16,474 nt of DNA from Candidatus Parcubacteria bacterium (lineage in GTDB: Bacteria; Patescibacteriota; Patescibacteriia; CAIXNZ01), in the NCBI GenBank assembly GCA_026395675.1, contig JAPLYF010000007.1, positions 1 through 16,474 on the forward strand. The letters are read 5' to 3'. Below the pieces are notes generated by a model. It saw only the letters and a list, made by a program, of their open reading frames with translations, was not told the DNA's origin and ran no database searches. This document shows, one piece after another, positions 7,309 to 14,029 of the stretch; position 1 is the first letter of the stretch; every line of letters starts with the position of its first letter. Both the position numbers and the translations under genes were made by a program.

Positions 7309-7551
7309 ATGGTCGAAAACGAAAACCAAACTGCCAAATCAAGTAAGGATTTCATTGAAATGAGAGGAAAAGTTACTGAACTTTTACCAGCTGGCAGTTT
7401 TAAAATCAGATTAGATAATGGCCAGGAAATAAGGGGGTTTTTATCAGGCAAAATGCGCCTGAATAAAATCAGGATCTTGACAGGCGATGAAGTTAAAGTT
7501 GAATTAACACCCTATGATTTATCCAAAGGCCGTATTATCTATAGATTTTAA
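7309..7551 (+). CDS. infA: Translation initiation factor IF-1
   Basis: The 80-residue protein is a single OB-fold domain that binds the ribosomal A site during initiation. IEMRGKVTELLPAGSFKIRL (residues 17-36) is the standard opening strand pair. FLSGKMRLNKIRILTGDEVKVEL and DLSKGRIIYRF complete the fold. An extra polar ~15-residue N-terminal extension precedes the usual start. It heads the ribosomal protein operon, as in many bacteria. No Shine-Dalgarno sequence is visible. Confidence 0.96.
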   Translation: MVENENQTAKSSKDFIEMRGKVTELLPAGSFKIRLDNGQEIRGFLSGKMRLNKIRILTGDEVKVELTPYDLSKGRIIYRF

Positions 7552-7600
7552 ATAAAAATCATAAAATTAAATTTGATAGAAGCATTAATTTTTTTATTCC

Positions 7601-7714
7601 ATGAAAGTCAGAACATCGGTAAAAAAAATCTGCAAGGATTGCAAGGTAATTAGACGCGAAAAAAGGGTCTGGGTGATTTGCAAAAATCCTAAGCATAAAC
7701 AAAGACAAGGTTAA
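7601..7714 (+). CDS. rpmJ: 50S ribosomal protein L36
   Basis: A 37-codon frame reading MKVRTSVKKICKDCKVI and ending NPKHKQRQG. The zinc ribbon ligands C11, C14, C27 and H32 are all present, so this is the zinc-binding form. It lies between infA and rpsM, its usual place. Its size and motif make the call firm. Confidence 0.97.
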   Translation: MKVRTSVKKICKDCKVIRREKRVWVICKNPKHKQRQG

Positions 7715-7772
7715 GCTTGTCAATTTTAAATTTATAAATTAATTCATAATTCACGATTTTTAATTCAAAACC

Positions 7773-8165
7773 ATGGCTATCCGTATCGGGGGTGTCACAA
7801 TCCCACCAGAAAAAAGAATAGAAATTGCCTTAACCTATATTTATGGTATTGGCCAGACAACTGCCAGTAAAATTTTGGATTCTTTAAAAATAAATAAAAA
7901 TATCCGAACCAAAGATTTAACAGGTGAGGATGAAAACAAACTGAGGGAATATATTCAGAAAAATTTTAAAATTGAGGGTGATTTAAAAAGGGAAGTTCTG
8001 GGCAATATAAAACGGCTCAAAGAAATCAAGTGTTATCGCGGACTGCGTCATGAAAAAAGATTGCCTAGCCGCGGTCAAAGAACCAAAACAAATTCTCGTA
8101 CAGTCAGGGGCAATGTCAGAATTACTTTATTAAGTGGCCGCAAAACATCAGCTCAAAAAACCTAA
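7773..8165 (+). CDS. rpsM: 30S ribosomal protein S13
   Basis: S13 sits at the head of the 30S subunit and touches the P-site tRNA and the 50S subunit. The 130-residue sequence starts MAIRIGGVTIPPEKRIEIAL and has the YIYGIGQTTASKIL helix-turn-helix. The family signature RGLRHEKRLPSRGQRTKTNSRT is near the C-terminus. Length is normal. No Shine-Dalgarno sequence precedes the ATG. Confidence 0.97.
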   Translation: MAIRIGGVTIPPEKRIEIALTYIYGIGQTTASKILDSLKINKNIRTKDLTGEDENKLREYIQKNFKIEGDLKREVLGNIKRLKEIKCYRGLRHEKRLPSRGQRTKTNSRTVRGNVRITLLSGRKTSAQKT

Positions 8166-8208
8166 TTTAAAATATTAATAACAAGCTAAAATATCTAAAT
8201 ATTCGTTT

Positions 8209-8658
8209 ATGTCCGCTGAAACCAAAAAAACTGAAAAAAAAGAACCCGCAATTGAAGCTGACAAGTCAGAAACAATAAAACCAAAAGCGAAAAAAACCAA
8301 AACAATTCGCCAGATTAGCCATGGCCGGGCTTATTTGCAAGCGACATACAATAATACAATTATTACCTTGACCGATCTTAATGGCAATGTTATTGCCTGG
8401 TCAAGCGCTGGTCAGAATAATTTTAAAGGTCCAAAAAAATCAACACCCTATGCTGCCAGCGTGATTGTAAGAACAGCGATTGAAAAGGCACAGCCCTATG
8501 GTTTAAAAAATGTTAATGTCTTTGTTAAAGGGGTGGGGACTGGCAGAGAATCAGCCATCAGAGCGCTCAATACTTATGGTTTAAATGTTTTAACAATCAA
8601 AGATGTCACGCCAATTCCTCATAATGGCTGCCGCCAACGCAAACCCCGCAAAGTCTAA
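8209..8658 (+). CDS. rpsK: 30S ribosomal protein S11
   Basis: S11 forms part of the platform of the 30S subunit near the mRNA exit. The core (HGRAYLQATYNNTIITLTD, GNVIAWSSAG, FKGPKKSTPYAA, GVGTGRESAIRAL, DVTPIPHNGCRQRKPRKV) is complete. The protein has 149 residues because of a Lys/Glu-rich N-terminal extension of about 35 residues, which is longer than usual. The ATG at 8209 is the first in frame; a later in-frame start is not obvious. Confidence 0.97.
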   Translation: MSAETKKTEKKEPAIEADKSETIKPKAKKTKTIRQISHGRAYLQATYNNTIITLTDLNGNVIAWSSAGQNNFKGPKKSTPYAASVIVRTAIEKAQPYGLKNVNVFVKGVGTGRESAIRALNTYGLNVLTIKDVTPIPHNGCRQRKPRKV

Positions 8659-8705
8659 CATATAATTTCAGATTTCAGCTCTTAGAATTCATAATTCAAT
8701 ATAAT

Positions 8706-9335
8706 ATGGGTCGAAACCTAAATCCAAAATGCAAACAGTGCCGCCGAACAGGCCAAAAACTCTTTTTAAAGGGTGAGCGTTGTAATTCGCCCAAATGTGC
8801 TATGGTCAAAAGAAATTTTCCGCCTGGCATTCATGGCTCAAAGGGTTATGGCCGTTTAACGGATTTTGGCGTTCAATTGCGCGAAAAACAAAAAGCCAAA
8901 AAGATTTATCGTCTGATGGAAGCACAACTGAAAAACTATTTTCAAAAAGCCAGCAAAGCCAGGGGCAATACTGAAAATGCTTTATGGCAATATTTAGAAA
9001 TGCGCTTGGATAATATTGTTTTTCGCACTGGCTATGCCAAATCAAGAGATTTTGCCAGGCAGCTAATTAGTCATGGACATTTTTTAGTTAACAATAAAAA
9101 AGTTAATATTCCTTCTTTTCAAGCAAAAATCGGCGATCTAATTACGCTTAAAGAAAAAAGTAAAAATAATAAAATATTTGGCAATTTAAAAGAACAGTTT
9201 AAAAAAGCTGAACCAGTTTCTTGGCTAGCTATAGATTTAAATAAATTGGAAGTAAAGGTCACTTCTAAACCAGACCTGCCCGAAGCTAAGGGAGAATTTG
9301 AACCAAAATTAGTAATTGAATTCTATTCAAAATAA
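8706..9335 (+). CDS. rpsD: 30S ribosomal protein S4, zinc-binding form
   Basis: S4 starts 30S assembly by binding 16S rRNA. The 209-residue protein has an N-terminal zinc knuckle (C9, C12, C26, C31), then NFPPGIHGSKGYGR and DFGVQLREKQKAKKIY. The S4 RNA-binding fold follows (MRLDNIVFRTGYAKSRDFARQL, SHGHFLVNNKKVNIPSF). Length and order are standard. There is no Shine-Dalgarno sequence before the ATG. Confidence 0.97.
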   Translation: MGRNLNPKCKQCRRTGQKLFLKGERCNSPKCAMVKRNFPPGIHGSKGYGRLTDFGVQLREKQKAKKIYRLMEAQLKNYFQKASKARGNTENALWQYLEMRLDNIVFRTGYAKSRDFARQLISHGHFLVNNKKVNIPSFQAKIGDLITLKEKSKNNKIFGNLKEQFKKAEPVSWLAIDLNKLEVKVTSKPDLPEAKGEFEPKLVIEFYSK

Positions 9336-9387
9336 CATATTTTTAATTTAAATTTTAAAAACGGGGGAAGCCCTCGCTAAAAAATTT

Positions 9388-10179
9388 ATGGAAAATATTT
9401 TTTTACCATCAAAAATTGAATTAAAAGAAGGAGAAAATCCTAATGAGGGTATTTTAATTATTGAGCCATTATATCATGGTTATGGCACTACAATCGGCAA
9501 TACCTTGCGCCGTGTTCTGCTTTCTTCTTTAGTTGGCGGAGCAGTGACCTCTGTAAAAATAAAAGGCGTTTCTCACGAATTTTCTGCAATCTCAGGCGTA
9601 TATGAAGATATACTAGAAATTGTTTTAAATTTAAAACAATTACGTTTAAAAATTTTTTCAGATGAACCAGTTGTCTTAAAGCTAGTTAAAAAAGGCGCTG
9701 GCGATGTTTTAGCTAAAGATATTACCAAAAATTCAGCAGTCGAAATAATAAATCCTGACTCAAAAATTGCCACAATTACGGACAGGAATTTTACTCTAGA
9801 TATGGAATTAACAGTCCAAAAAGGCAGGGGCTTTGAGCCAACAGAAAATAGAGACAAGCAAAATCTGCCAGTTGGAACAATGGCCATTGATGCTATCTAT
9901 ACGCCAATTAAAGACGTGGGTTATAAAGTAGAATATACTCGTGTCGGTCAGATCACTAATTATGACAAATTAACACTTAATCTGGAAACCGATGGCACCA
10001 TTAGTCCGCAAGAAGCCCTGAATGTAGCTGCTAAAATCTTGATTGATCATTATGCTTTATTGATTAAAGAAGTCCCAGTCAAAGAAGCTAAAACTGAATC
10101 TGAAACAGAAGGAAAAAAAGAAAAAGCTAAAACCAAAACCAAAAAAACACCTAAAAAAACCACTAAAAAATCAAAATAA
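9388..10179 (+). CDS. rpoA: RNA polymerase alpha subunit lacking the C-terminal domain
   Basis: The alpha subunit forms the dimer on which beta and beta-prime assemble. The N-terminal domain is complete: EPLYHGYGTTIGNTLRRVLLSSLVGGAVTSVKI near residues 27-60, GVYEDILEIVLNLK, the insert domain, and DAIYTPIKDVGYKVEYTRVGQ. The domain closes with EALNVAAKILIDHYALL. The protein is only 263 residues against about 310-330 usually. The helix-hairpin-helix C-terminal domain that binds UP elements and activators is absent. In its place are about 37 residues with 15 lysines, many Thr and Glu, and no predicted fold. The stop TAA is followed 9 bp later by rplQ, so there is no room for a lost domain downstream. 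Confidence 0.96.
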   Translation: MENIFLPSKIELKEGENPNEGILIIEPLYHGYGTTIGNTLRRVLLSSLVGGAVTSVKIKGVSHEFSAISGVYEDILEIVLNLKQLRLKIFSDEPVVLKLVKKGAGDVLAKDITKNSAVEIINPDSKIATITDRNFTLDMELTVQKGRGFEPTENRDKQNLPVGTMAIDAIYTPIKDVGYKVEYTRVGQITNYDKLTLNLETDGTISPQEALNVAAKILIDHYALLIKEVPVKEAKTESETEGKKEKAKTKTKKTPKKTTKKSK

Positions 10180-10188
10180 TTAAACCCC

Positions 10189-10539
10189 ATGAGACACAGG
10201 AAAAAGGGAAAAATTTTAGATAGAAAAAAAGCTCCAAGACAGGCCTTATTACGAGGTTTGGCTACTAGTTTGATATTGTACGAAAGAATTAAAACAACCG
10301 AAGCCAAGGCCAAGGCCATTAAACCAATCGTGGAGAAATTAATAACCAAAGGCAAAAAGCATGATCTCAATACTCGCCGCGAATTGTCAAAATATCTTTA
10401 TTTAGAAAATGCTACAAAAAAAGTTTTGGAAGAATTAAGCCCGCGTTATAAAGAAAGAAAAGGCGGCTATACCAGGATTATTAAATTAGGACAAAGACAA
10501 GGTGATGCGGCTAAAATAGTGCAAATCGAATTTGTATAA
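10189..10539 (+). CDS. rplQ: 50S ribosomal protein L17
   Basis: L17 lies near the peptide exit on the 50S subunit. The 116-residue sequence opens MRHRKKGKILDRKKAPRQAL and has LATSLILYERIKTTEAKAKA. It ends with RKGGYTRIIKLGQRQGDAAKIVQIEF. Length is normal. It starts 9 bp after the rpoA stop codon, the conserved order rpoA-rplQ. Confidence 0.97.
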   Translation: MRHRKKGKILDRKKAPRQALLRGLATSLILYERIKTTEAKAKAIKPIVEKLITKGKKHDLNTRRELSKYLYLENATKKVLEELSPRYKERKGGYTRIIKLGQRQGDAAKIVQIEFV

Positions 10540-10631
10540 GATACGAATATACTAATTTAAATGCTAATGATACTTATATTTCACCCGGTTCCAATTAGTA
10601 TTATTAGTAACAAATTAGTAAATTAGTAACC
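10539..10631. repeat. Imperfect long palindrome of the ATTAGTA type, copy 1
   Basis: The gap between rplQ and the next gene is an imperfect inverted repeat. The left half is rich in ACTAAT or CGAAT units (ATACTAATTT, GCTAATGATAC) and the right half in ATTAGTA units (CAATTAGTATTATTAGTAAC, AAATTAGTAAATTAGTAACC). The reverse complement of the right half aligns with the left half over most of its length. The centre is around TCACCCGGTTCC. Copy 2 is at 13942-14019. Like copy 2 it ends a few bases before an ATG. Confidence 0.7.
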
Positions 10632-10634
10632 TTT

Positions 10635-11219
10635 ATGAAAACAACCAATCAAAACCCAAAAATCGAGAGAAAAACTCATCAAATTGATGCCACAAATAAA
10701 GCAGTCGGCAGAATAGCGAGCCAGATCGCCTTGCTATTGCAAGGTAAAAATAAGCCATCCTTTACTCGTCGTCTTGATATGGGTGATTTTGTAATTGTCA
10801 GTAATATAAATAAGCTGGGATTTTCCGGCAAGAAAATGGAACAAAAATTATATTACCGTCACTCCCATTATCCTGGCGGAATTAAAAAAATCCCTCTTAA
10901 AAAGGTCTTTGCCGAGAAACCAAAAAAAATGAATGAATATTTGCCTGATAGTCAATTGCAAGAAATTATTATAGCGCCGTTAAAATTGACCAATTTGCTA
11001 AATAAAACAGATCTAACGGTTTTAGTCCGAGGCGGCGGCAAAAGGGGACAGGCAGATGCAATCAGACACGGTATTGCCAGGGCTTTAAATAAATATGATC
11101 TAAGCTTGCATAAAACTCTTAAAGTAGCTGGCTTTTTAACCAGAGACGCCAGGATTAAGGAAAGAAAGAAACCAGGTTTGAAACGCGCTAGAAAAGCTCC
11201 CCAATGGGCCAAGAGATAA
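10635..11219 (+). CDS. Chimeric ribosomal protein: N-terminal L13 joined to C-terminal S9 (rplM::rpsI)
   Basis: Residues 13-98 are L13 (HQIDATNKAVGRIASQIALL, LQGKNKPSFT, MGDFVIVSNI, YYRHSHYPGGIKK, FAEKP). L13 should then continue about 45 residues (R-V-I-E...GMLP...YxGxxHPH); these are absent. Residues 99-194 are S9 from its NEYLP strand onward (RGGGKRGQADAIRHGIARAL, AGFLTRDARIKERKKPGLK, ending RKAPQWAKR). S9 has lost its first ~35 residues, including the GRRKTAVARV strand. The two parts meet at a run of eight A (10922-10929) with no bases between and stay in frame. Normally rplM and rpsI are separate adjacent genes. The layout looks like an in-frame deletion of roughly 250 bp or more. It could be real, a strain variant or an assembly error. 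No separate rplM or rpsI is in the window. Confidence 0.9.
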   Translation: MKTTNQNPKIERKTHQIDATNKAVGRIASQIALLLQGKNKPSFTRRLDMGDFVIVSNINKLGFSGKKMEQKLYYRHSHYPGGIKKIPLKKVFAEKPKKMNEYLPDSQLQEIIIAPLKLTNLLNKTDLTVLVRGGGKRGQADAIRHGIARALNKYDLSLHKTLKVAGFLTRDARIKERKKPGLKRARKAPQWAKR

Positions 11220-11232
11220 CCATTCCTATATG

Positions 11233-11258
11233 AAAAGAGAGGTAAAAACCTCTTTTTT
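11233..11258 (+). terminator. Terminator of the ribosomal protein operon
   Basis: AGAGGT (11238-11243) pairs with ACCTCT (11248-11253) around a 4-A loop. Further A-T pairs lie outside the stem and a T-run follows. Confidence 0.85.
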
Positions 11259-11275
11259 CTTTTATATTTTTATGC

Positions 11276-11281
11276 TAAAAT
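11276..11281 (+). promoter_or_regulatory. Extended -10 box for the polysaccharide cluster
   Basis: TGC followed by TAAAAT (11276-11281) is an extended -10. The start is expected near 11288, only about three bases before the ATG at 11291, so the first gene is nearly leaderless. No -35 match is seen; that position is the T-run of the previous terminator. A 6-bp inverted repeat (TATGCT, 11271-11276, with AGCATA, 11283-11288) surrounds the box. Confidence 0.5.
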
Positions 11282-11290
11282 AAGCATATT

Positions 11291-12778
11291 ATGACTGAAT
11301 CACATACTATTGCCAAAAATACAACCTGGCTTACTTTAGCTTATATTTTCCAAAAAATATTGGCTTTTATTTATTTTACATTAATTGCTCGAAAACTCGG
11401 GGCCGATAACATCGGCATGTATGTTTTTGCAATTTCCCTAACCACAATCATTTCTATTTTTATTGACTTTGGGATCTCACCGGTCTTAATCCGGGAATCA
11501 TCAAAATATAAAGATAAAGCCAATCTTTATCTAAATGTCAGCAACAGCATAAAATTGATTTTTGCCATTTTATGCTATATTGCCGCTGTAATAATTGTAA
11601 CTTTGTTGCATAAGCCGCCGCTAATTCAGACCATGGTTTATATCTCTGGAATAATCATGATTCTTGATTCCTTTTCTTTGAGCTTCTGGGCGATTTTTCG
11701 CGCATATCAAAATCTGAAATACGAATCATATAGCATCATTATCAATCAAATATTAATCGTAGCCGTAGGTCTGGCAGGCGTTTTATTAAAATTCCCACTT
11801 TATATCCTGGCGATTGCGCTCTTTAGCGGCAGCATTTTTAGCTTCCTTTATTCATTCTTTTTATTAAAAACAAAATTAAAATTCCAATTCAAGTTCCAAT
11901 GGCAAATTAATATTATTAAAACTATTTTAAAAATTGCCATTCCTTTTGCCCTGGCTGGGATTTTTGTTAGGTTCTACACTTTTATTGATCAGATTCTGCT
12001 TTCAATTTTAATCAATGACAAGACCTTGGGCTGGTATTCAGTGGCTTATAAAATAACTTATGCCCTGCAATTTGTGCCAGCTGCCTTTGCCGCTGCTATT
12101 TTTCCGGCCATGAGCCATTACTATGTCAATGCCAAAGAAAAGTTGCAAACGGTTTTTGAAAAATCAATGTATTTTTTAATCATTGTTTCTATCCCAATTG
12201 CTTTAGGAATTTCAATCCTAGCTGATAAAATAATTTTATCACTCTATGGCCATGATTTTCAGCCCTCAATTTTAACCTTGCAAATTTTTGTCTTAGCGGT
12301 TATTCCAATTTTTTTAAATTATCCGTGCGGCTCTGTTTTAAATGCCTGCGACCGGCAAGTGACAAACACTTTTAATATGGGGGTAACAATGATCGTAAAT
12401 ATTATACTGCATATTATTCTGATCCCTCGCTTTCAACAGATTGGAGCCGCAACTGCGACTCTGATCAGTTTAACCTTATTATTTATTTTAAATTTATCAG
12501 TAGTGCCTAGAATTATAAAATTTGATTATAAATTTTTACTTGTTAAAACCTTAAAATCATTGCTAAGCGTAATCATAATGGCAATCTTACTTTTATATAT
12601 CAAAGCATATTTTAATTTTATTGTCTTGATCATTGTGGGAGCTGCAATTTATATTGGCATAATGTATTTAATCAAGGGCTTTACCAAAGATGATTTAAAA
12701 TATTTAATCCAAACTATTTTTAAAAAAGAGAAAAATATTTCCCAAATTCCCGAAGAAGAGTCCTTAACTTCAACCTAA
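11291..12778 (+). CDS. Polysaccharide flippase (Wzx / MOP superfamily)
   Basis: The 495-residue protein has about 14 hydrophobic segments. The opening TTWLTLAYIFQKILAFIYFT, then ARKLGADNIGMYVFAISLTT and FIDFGISPVLIRES, is typical of the oligosaccharide flippase family. Other family features are FVRFYTFIDQILLSIL and LGWYSVAYKITYALQFVPAAFAAAIFPAMS. Such proteins move lipid-linked sugar units across the membrane. A polar tail of about 25 residues ends the protein. Three glycosyltransferase genes follow, the nearest only 4 bp after its stop codon, which supports a role in surface glycan export. The sugar cannot be inferred. Confidence 0.9.
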   Translation: MTESHTIAKNTTWLTLAYIFQKILAFIYFTLIARKLGADNIGMYVFAISLTTIISIFIDFGISPVLIRESSKYKDKANLYLNVSNSIKLIFAILCYIAAVIIVTLLHKPPLIQTMVYISGIIMILDSFSLSFWAIFRAYQNLKYESYSIIINQILIVAVGLAGVLLKFPLYILAIALFSGSIFSFLYSFFLLKTKLKFQFKFQWQINIIKTILKIAIPFALAGIFVRFYTFIDQILLSILINDKTLGWYSVAYKITYALQFVPAAFAAAIFPAMSHYYVNAKEKLQTVFEKSMYFLIIVSIPIALGISILADKIILSLYGHDFQPSILTLQIFVLAVIPIFLNYPCGSVLNACDRQVTNTFNMGVTMIVNIILHIILIPRFQQIGAATATLISLTLLFILNLSVVPRIIKFDYKFLLVKTLKSLLSVIIMAILLLYIKAYFNFIVLIIVGAAIYIGIMYLIKGFTKDDLKYLIQTIFKKEKNISQIPEEESLTST

Positions 12779-12782
12779 ATAT

Positions 12783-13937
12783 ATGAATCAAAATATGCCC
12801 GCCAAAGGCGGATCCGCCTCCGGCGGAAGAAAAACTTTACTTATTACCATTGACTTTCCTCCTCAAACCGGGGGTGTAGCTAATTATTTAGCTAATTTTT
12901 GCCAAAACTTGCCTGATAATAAACTGGTAGTTTTGGCCAATAAAGTTGAGAATGTTCATCATTTTGACGGTCATCAGAAATATAAAATAATCCGTGAAAA
13001 TTTATTGTCTAGATATTTTTGGCCAAAATGGTTAAGAACCTATTTCATAGCCAGAAAAATTATTCGCGAAGAAAAAATTGAACAAATTATTATTAGCCAT
13101 ATTTTACCCATGGGTTATATTGCCTTAATGCTGAAATTGCCCTTTATAATTATTCTGCACGGCTATGATATTATGAATGCCCAGAAATCTAGCTGGAAAA
13201 AATACTGGGCAAAAAAAATATTAAGCAAGGCAAGGTATATTATTGTCAACAGCCACAATACCCAAAAACAAGTATTAAAATTAAGTATTCCAGAAAATAA
13301 AATAACCATTGTTTATCCTTGCCCTAACATCAAGACCGAACAATTGAATGAACATGAAAAACAAATCATTAAAAATGAATTAAATCTTCATCATAAAAAA
13401 ATTATGATTTCAGTTGGCCGTTTAACTCCTAGAAAAGGATTTGATAAGGTTATTGAGGCATTGCCAGAAGTAATTAAACAAATTCCTAATTTAGTTTATA
13501 TAATTGTAGGCAATGGTCCTGACAGGGAAAGATTGGAAAAGCTGGCCGAGGATTTAAAAGTCAGAGGCAACTTAATAATCGCTGAAGATATACCCAATTC
13601 GAATCTTTCAGCCTTTTATGATTTGGCCAATATCTTTATCATGCCAGCGCGCCAAATAGGCGAAGATATAGAAGGATTTGGCATTGTTTACCTGGAAGCA
13701 AATTTATTTTCAAAGCCAGTGATTGCTGGCAGAAGCGGGGGAGTAGAAGATGCTGTGCTTGATGGCCAGACCGGAATTTTAGTGAATCCAGAAAGTGTTC
13801 AAGAAATTGGTAGCGCAATTTTAAGGCTATTTAACGATCCAGAACTAGCGAACAAATTAGGTATTCAAGGCAAAGAAAGGGTTTTGCTAGAATTCCAGTG
13901 GCCCAAACAAATTGAGAAAATTAAAAATATTTTATAA
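12783..13937 (+). CDS. GT4-family glycosyltransferase (PimB-like), with a repeat-encoded N-terminus
   Basis: This is a GT-B enzyme of 384 residues. The N-terminal half has LLITIDFPPQTGGVANYL (from residue 19), ILHGYD and IVNSHNT. The nucleotide-sugar half has ISVGRLTPRKGFDKVIEALP, IIVGNGPDRERLE and the E-x7-E motif (E297 and E305) within GFGIVYLEA, followed by KPVIAGRSGGVEDAV. These match retaining GT4 enzymes that add mannose or similar sugars to lipid carriers. Residues 6-15 (PAKGGSASGG) are translated from a GC-rich palindrome and are unlike the family, whose first strand begins around residue 18. ATGs at 12783 and 12795 are both in frame and no Shine-Dalgarno sequence distinguishes them. 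It follows the flippase gene after 4 bp. Confidence 0.9.
   Translation: MNQNMPAKGGSASGGRKTLLITIDFPPQTGGVANYLANFCQNLPDNKLVVLANKVENVHHFDGHQKYKIIRENLLSRYFWPKWLRTYFIARKIIREEKIEQIIISHILPMGYIALMLKLPFIIILHGYDIMNAQKSSWKKYWAKKILSKARYIIVNSHNTQKQVLKLSIPENKITIVYPCPNIKTEQLNEHEKQIIKNELNLHHKKIMISVGRLTPRKGFDKVIEALPEVIKQIPNLVYIIVGNGPDRERLEKLAEDLKVRGNLIIAEDIPNSNLSAFYDLANIFIMPARQIGEDIEGFGIVYLEANLFSKPVIAGRSGGVEDAVLDGQTGILVNPESVQEIGSAILRLFNDPELANKLGIQGKERVLLEFQWPKQIEKIKNIL
12799..12826. repeat. GC-rich palindromic element inside a coding region
   Basis: A 28-bp inverted repeat centred on GGATCC: left arm CCGCCAAAGGCGGA, right arm TCCGCCTCCGGCGG. The arms match except at two positions (AA against CC, where TT would pair). 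Its GC content is far above the flanking DNA. It is read in frame as part of the glycosyltransferase N-terminus. From memory, similar Gly-Ser-Ala-Ser-Gly-Gly peptides occur in proteins of related genomes; this was not checked. Confidence 0.85.
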
Positions 13938-13941
13938 TTTT

Positions 13942-14019
13942 GGTTACAAATCTACTGATTATTACAGAACTACTAATGTAATATTAGTAGTATTAGTAAA
14001 GATTCGTAGATTAGTATCC
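13942..14019. repeat. Imperfect long palindrome of the ATTAGTA type, copy 2
   Basis: A 78-bp imperfect inverted repeat fills the gap between two glycosyltransferase genes. The reverse complement of the right end (GGATACTAATCTACGAATC) aligns with the left end (GGTTACAAATCTACTGATT) at 15 of 19 positions. The match continues inward to ACTAAT / ATTAGT about the centre at 13980. It resembles the element at 10539-10631 and also ends just before an ATG. Confidence 0.8.
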
Positions 14020-14029
14020 TTATAAACCC

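Noticed and set aside
9361..9388. GC-rich patch (CGGGGGAAGCCCTCG) just before rpoA
   Set aside because: The possible stem is only three base pairs without mismatch and no second copy is seen in the window. I could not support an operator or repeat call.
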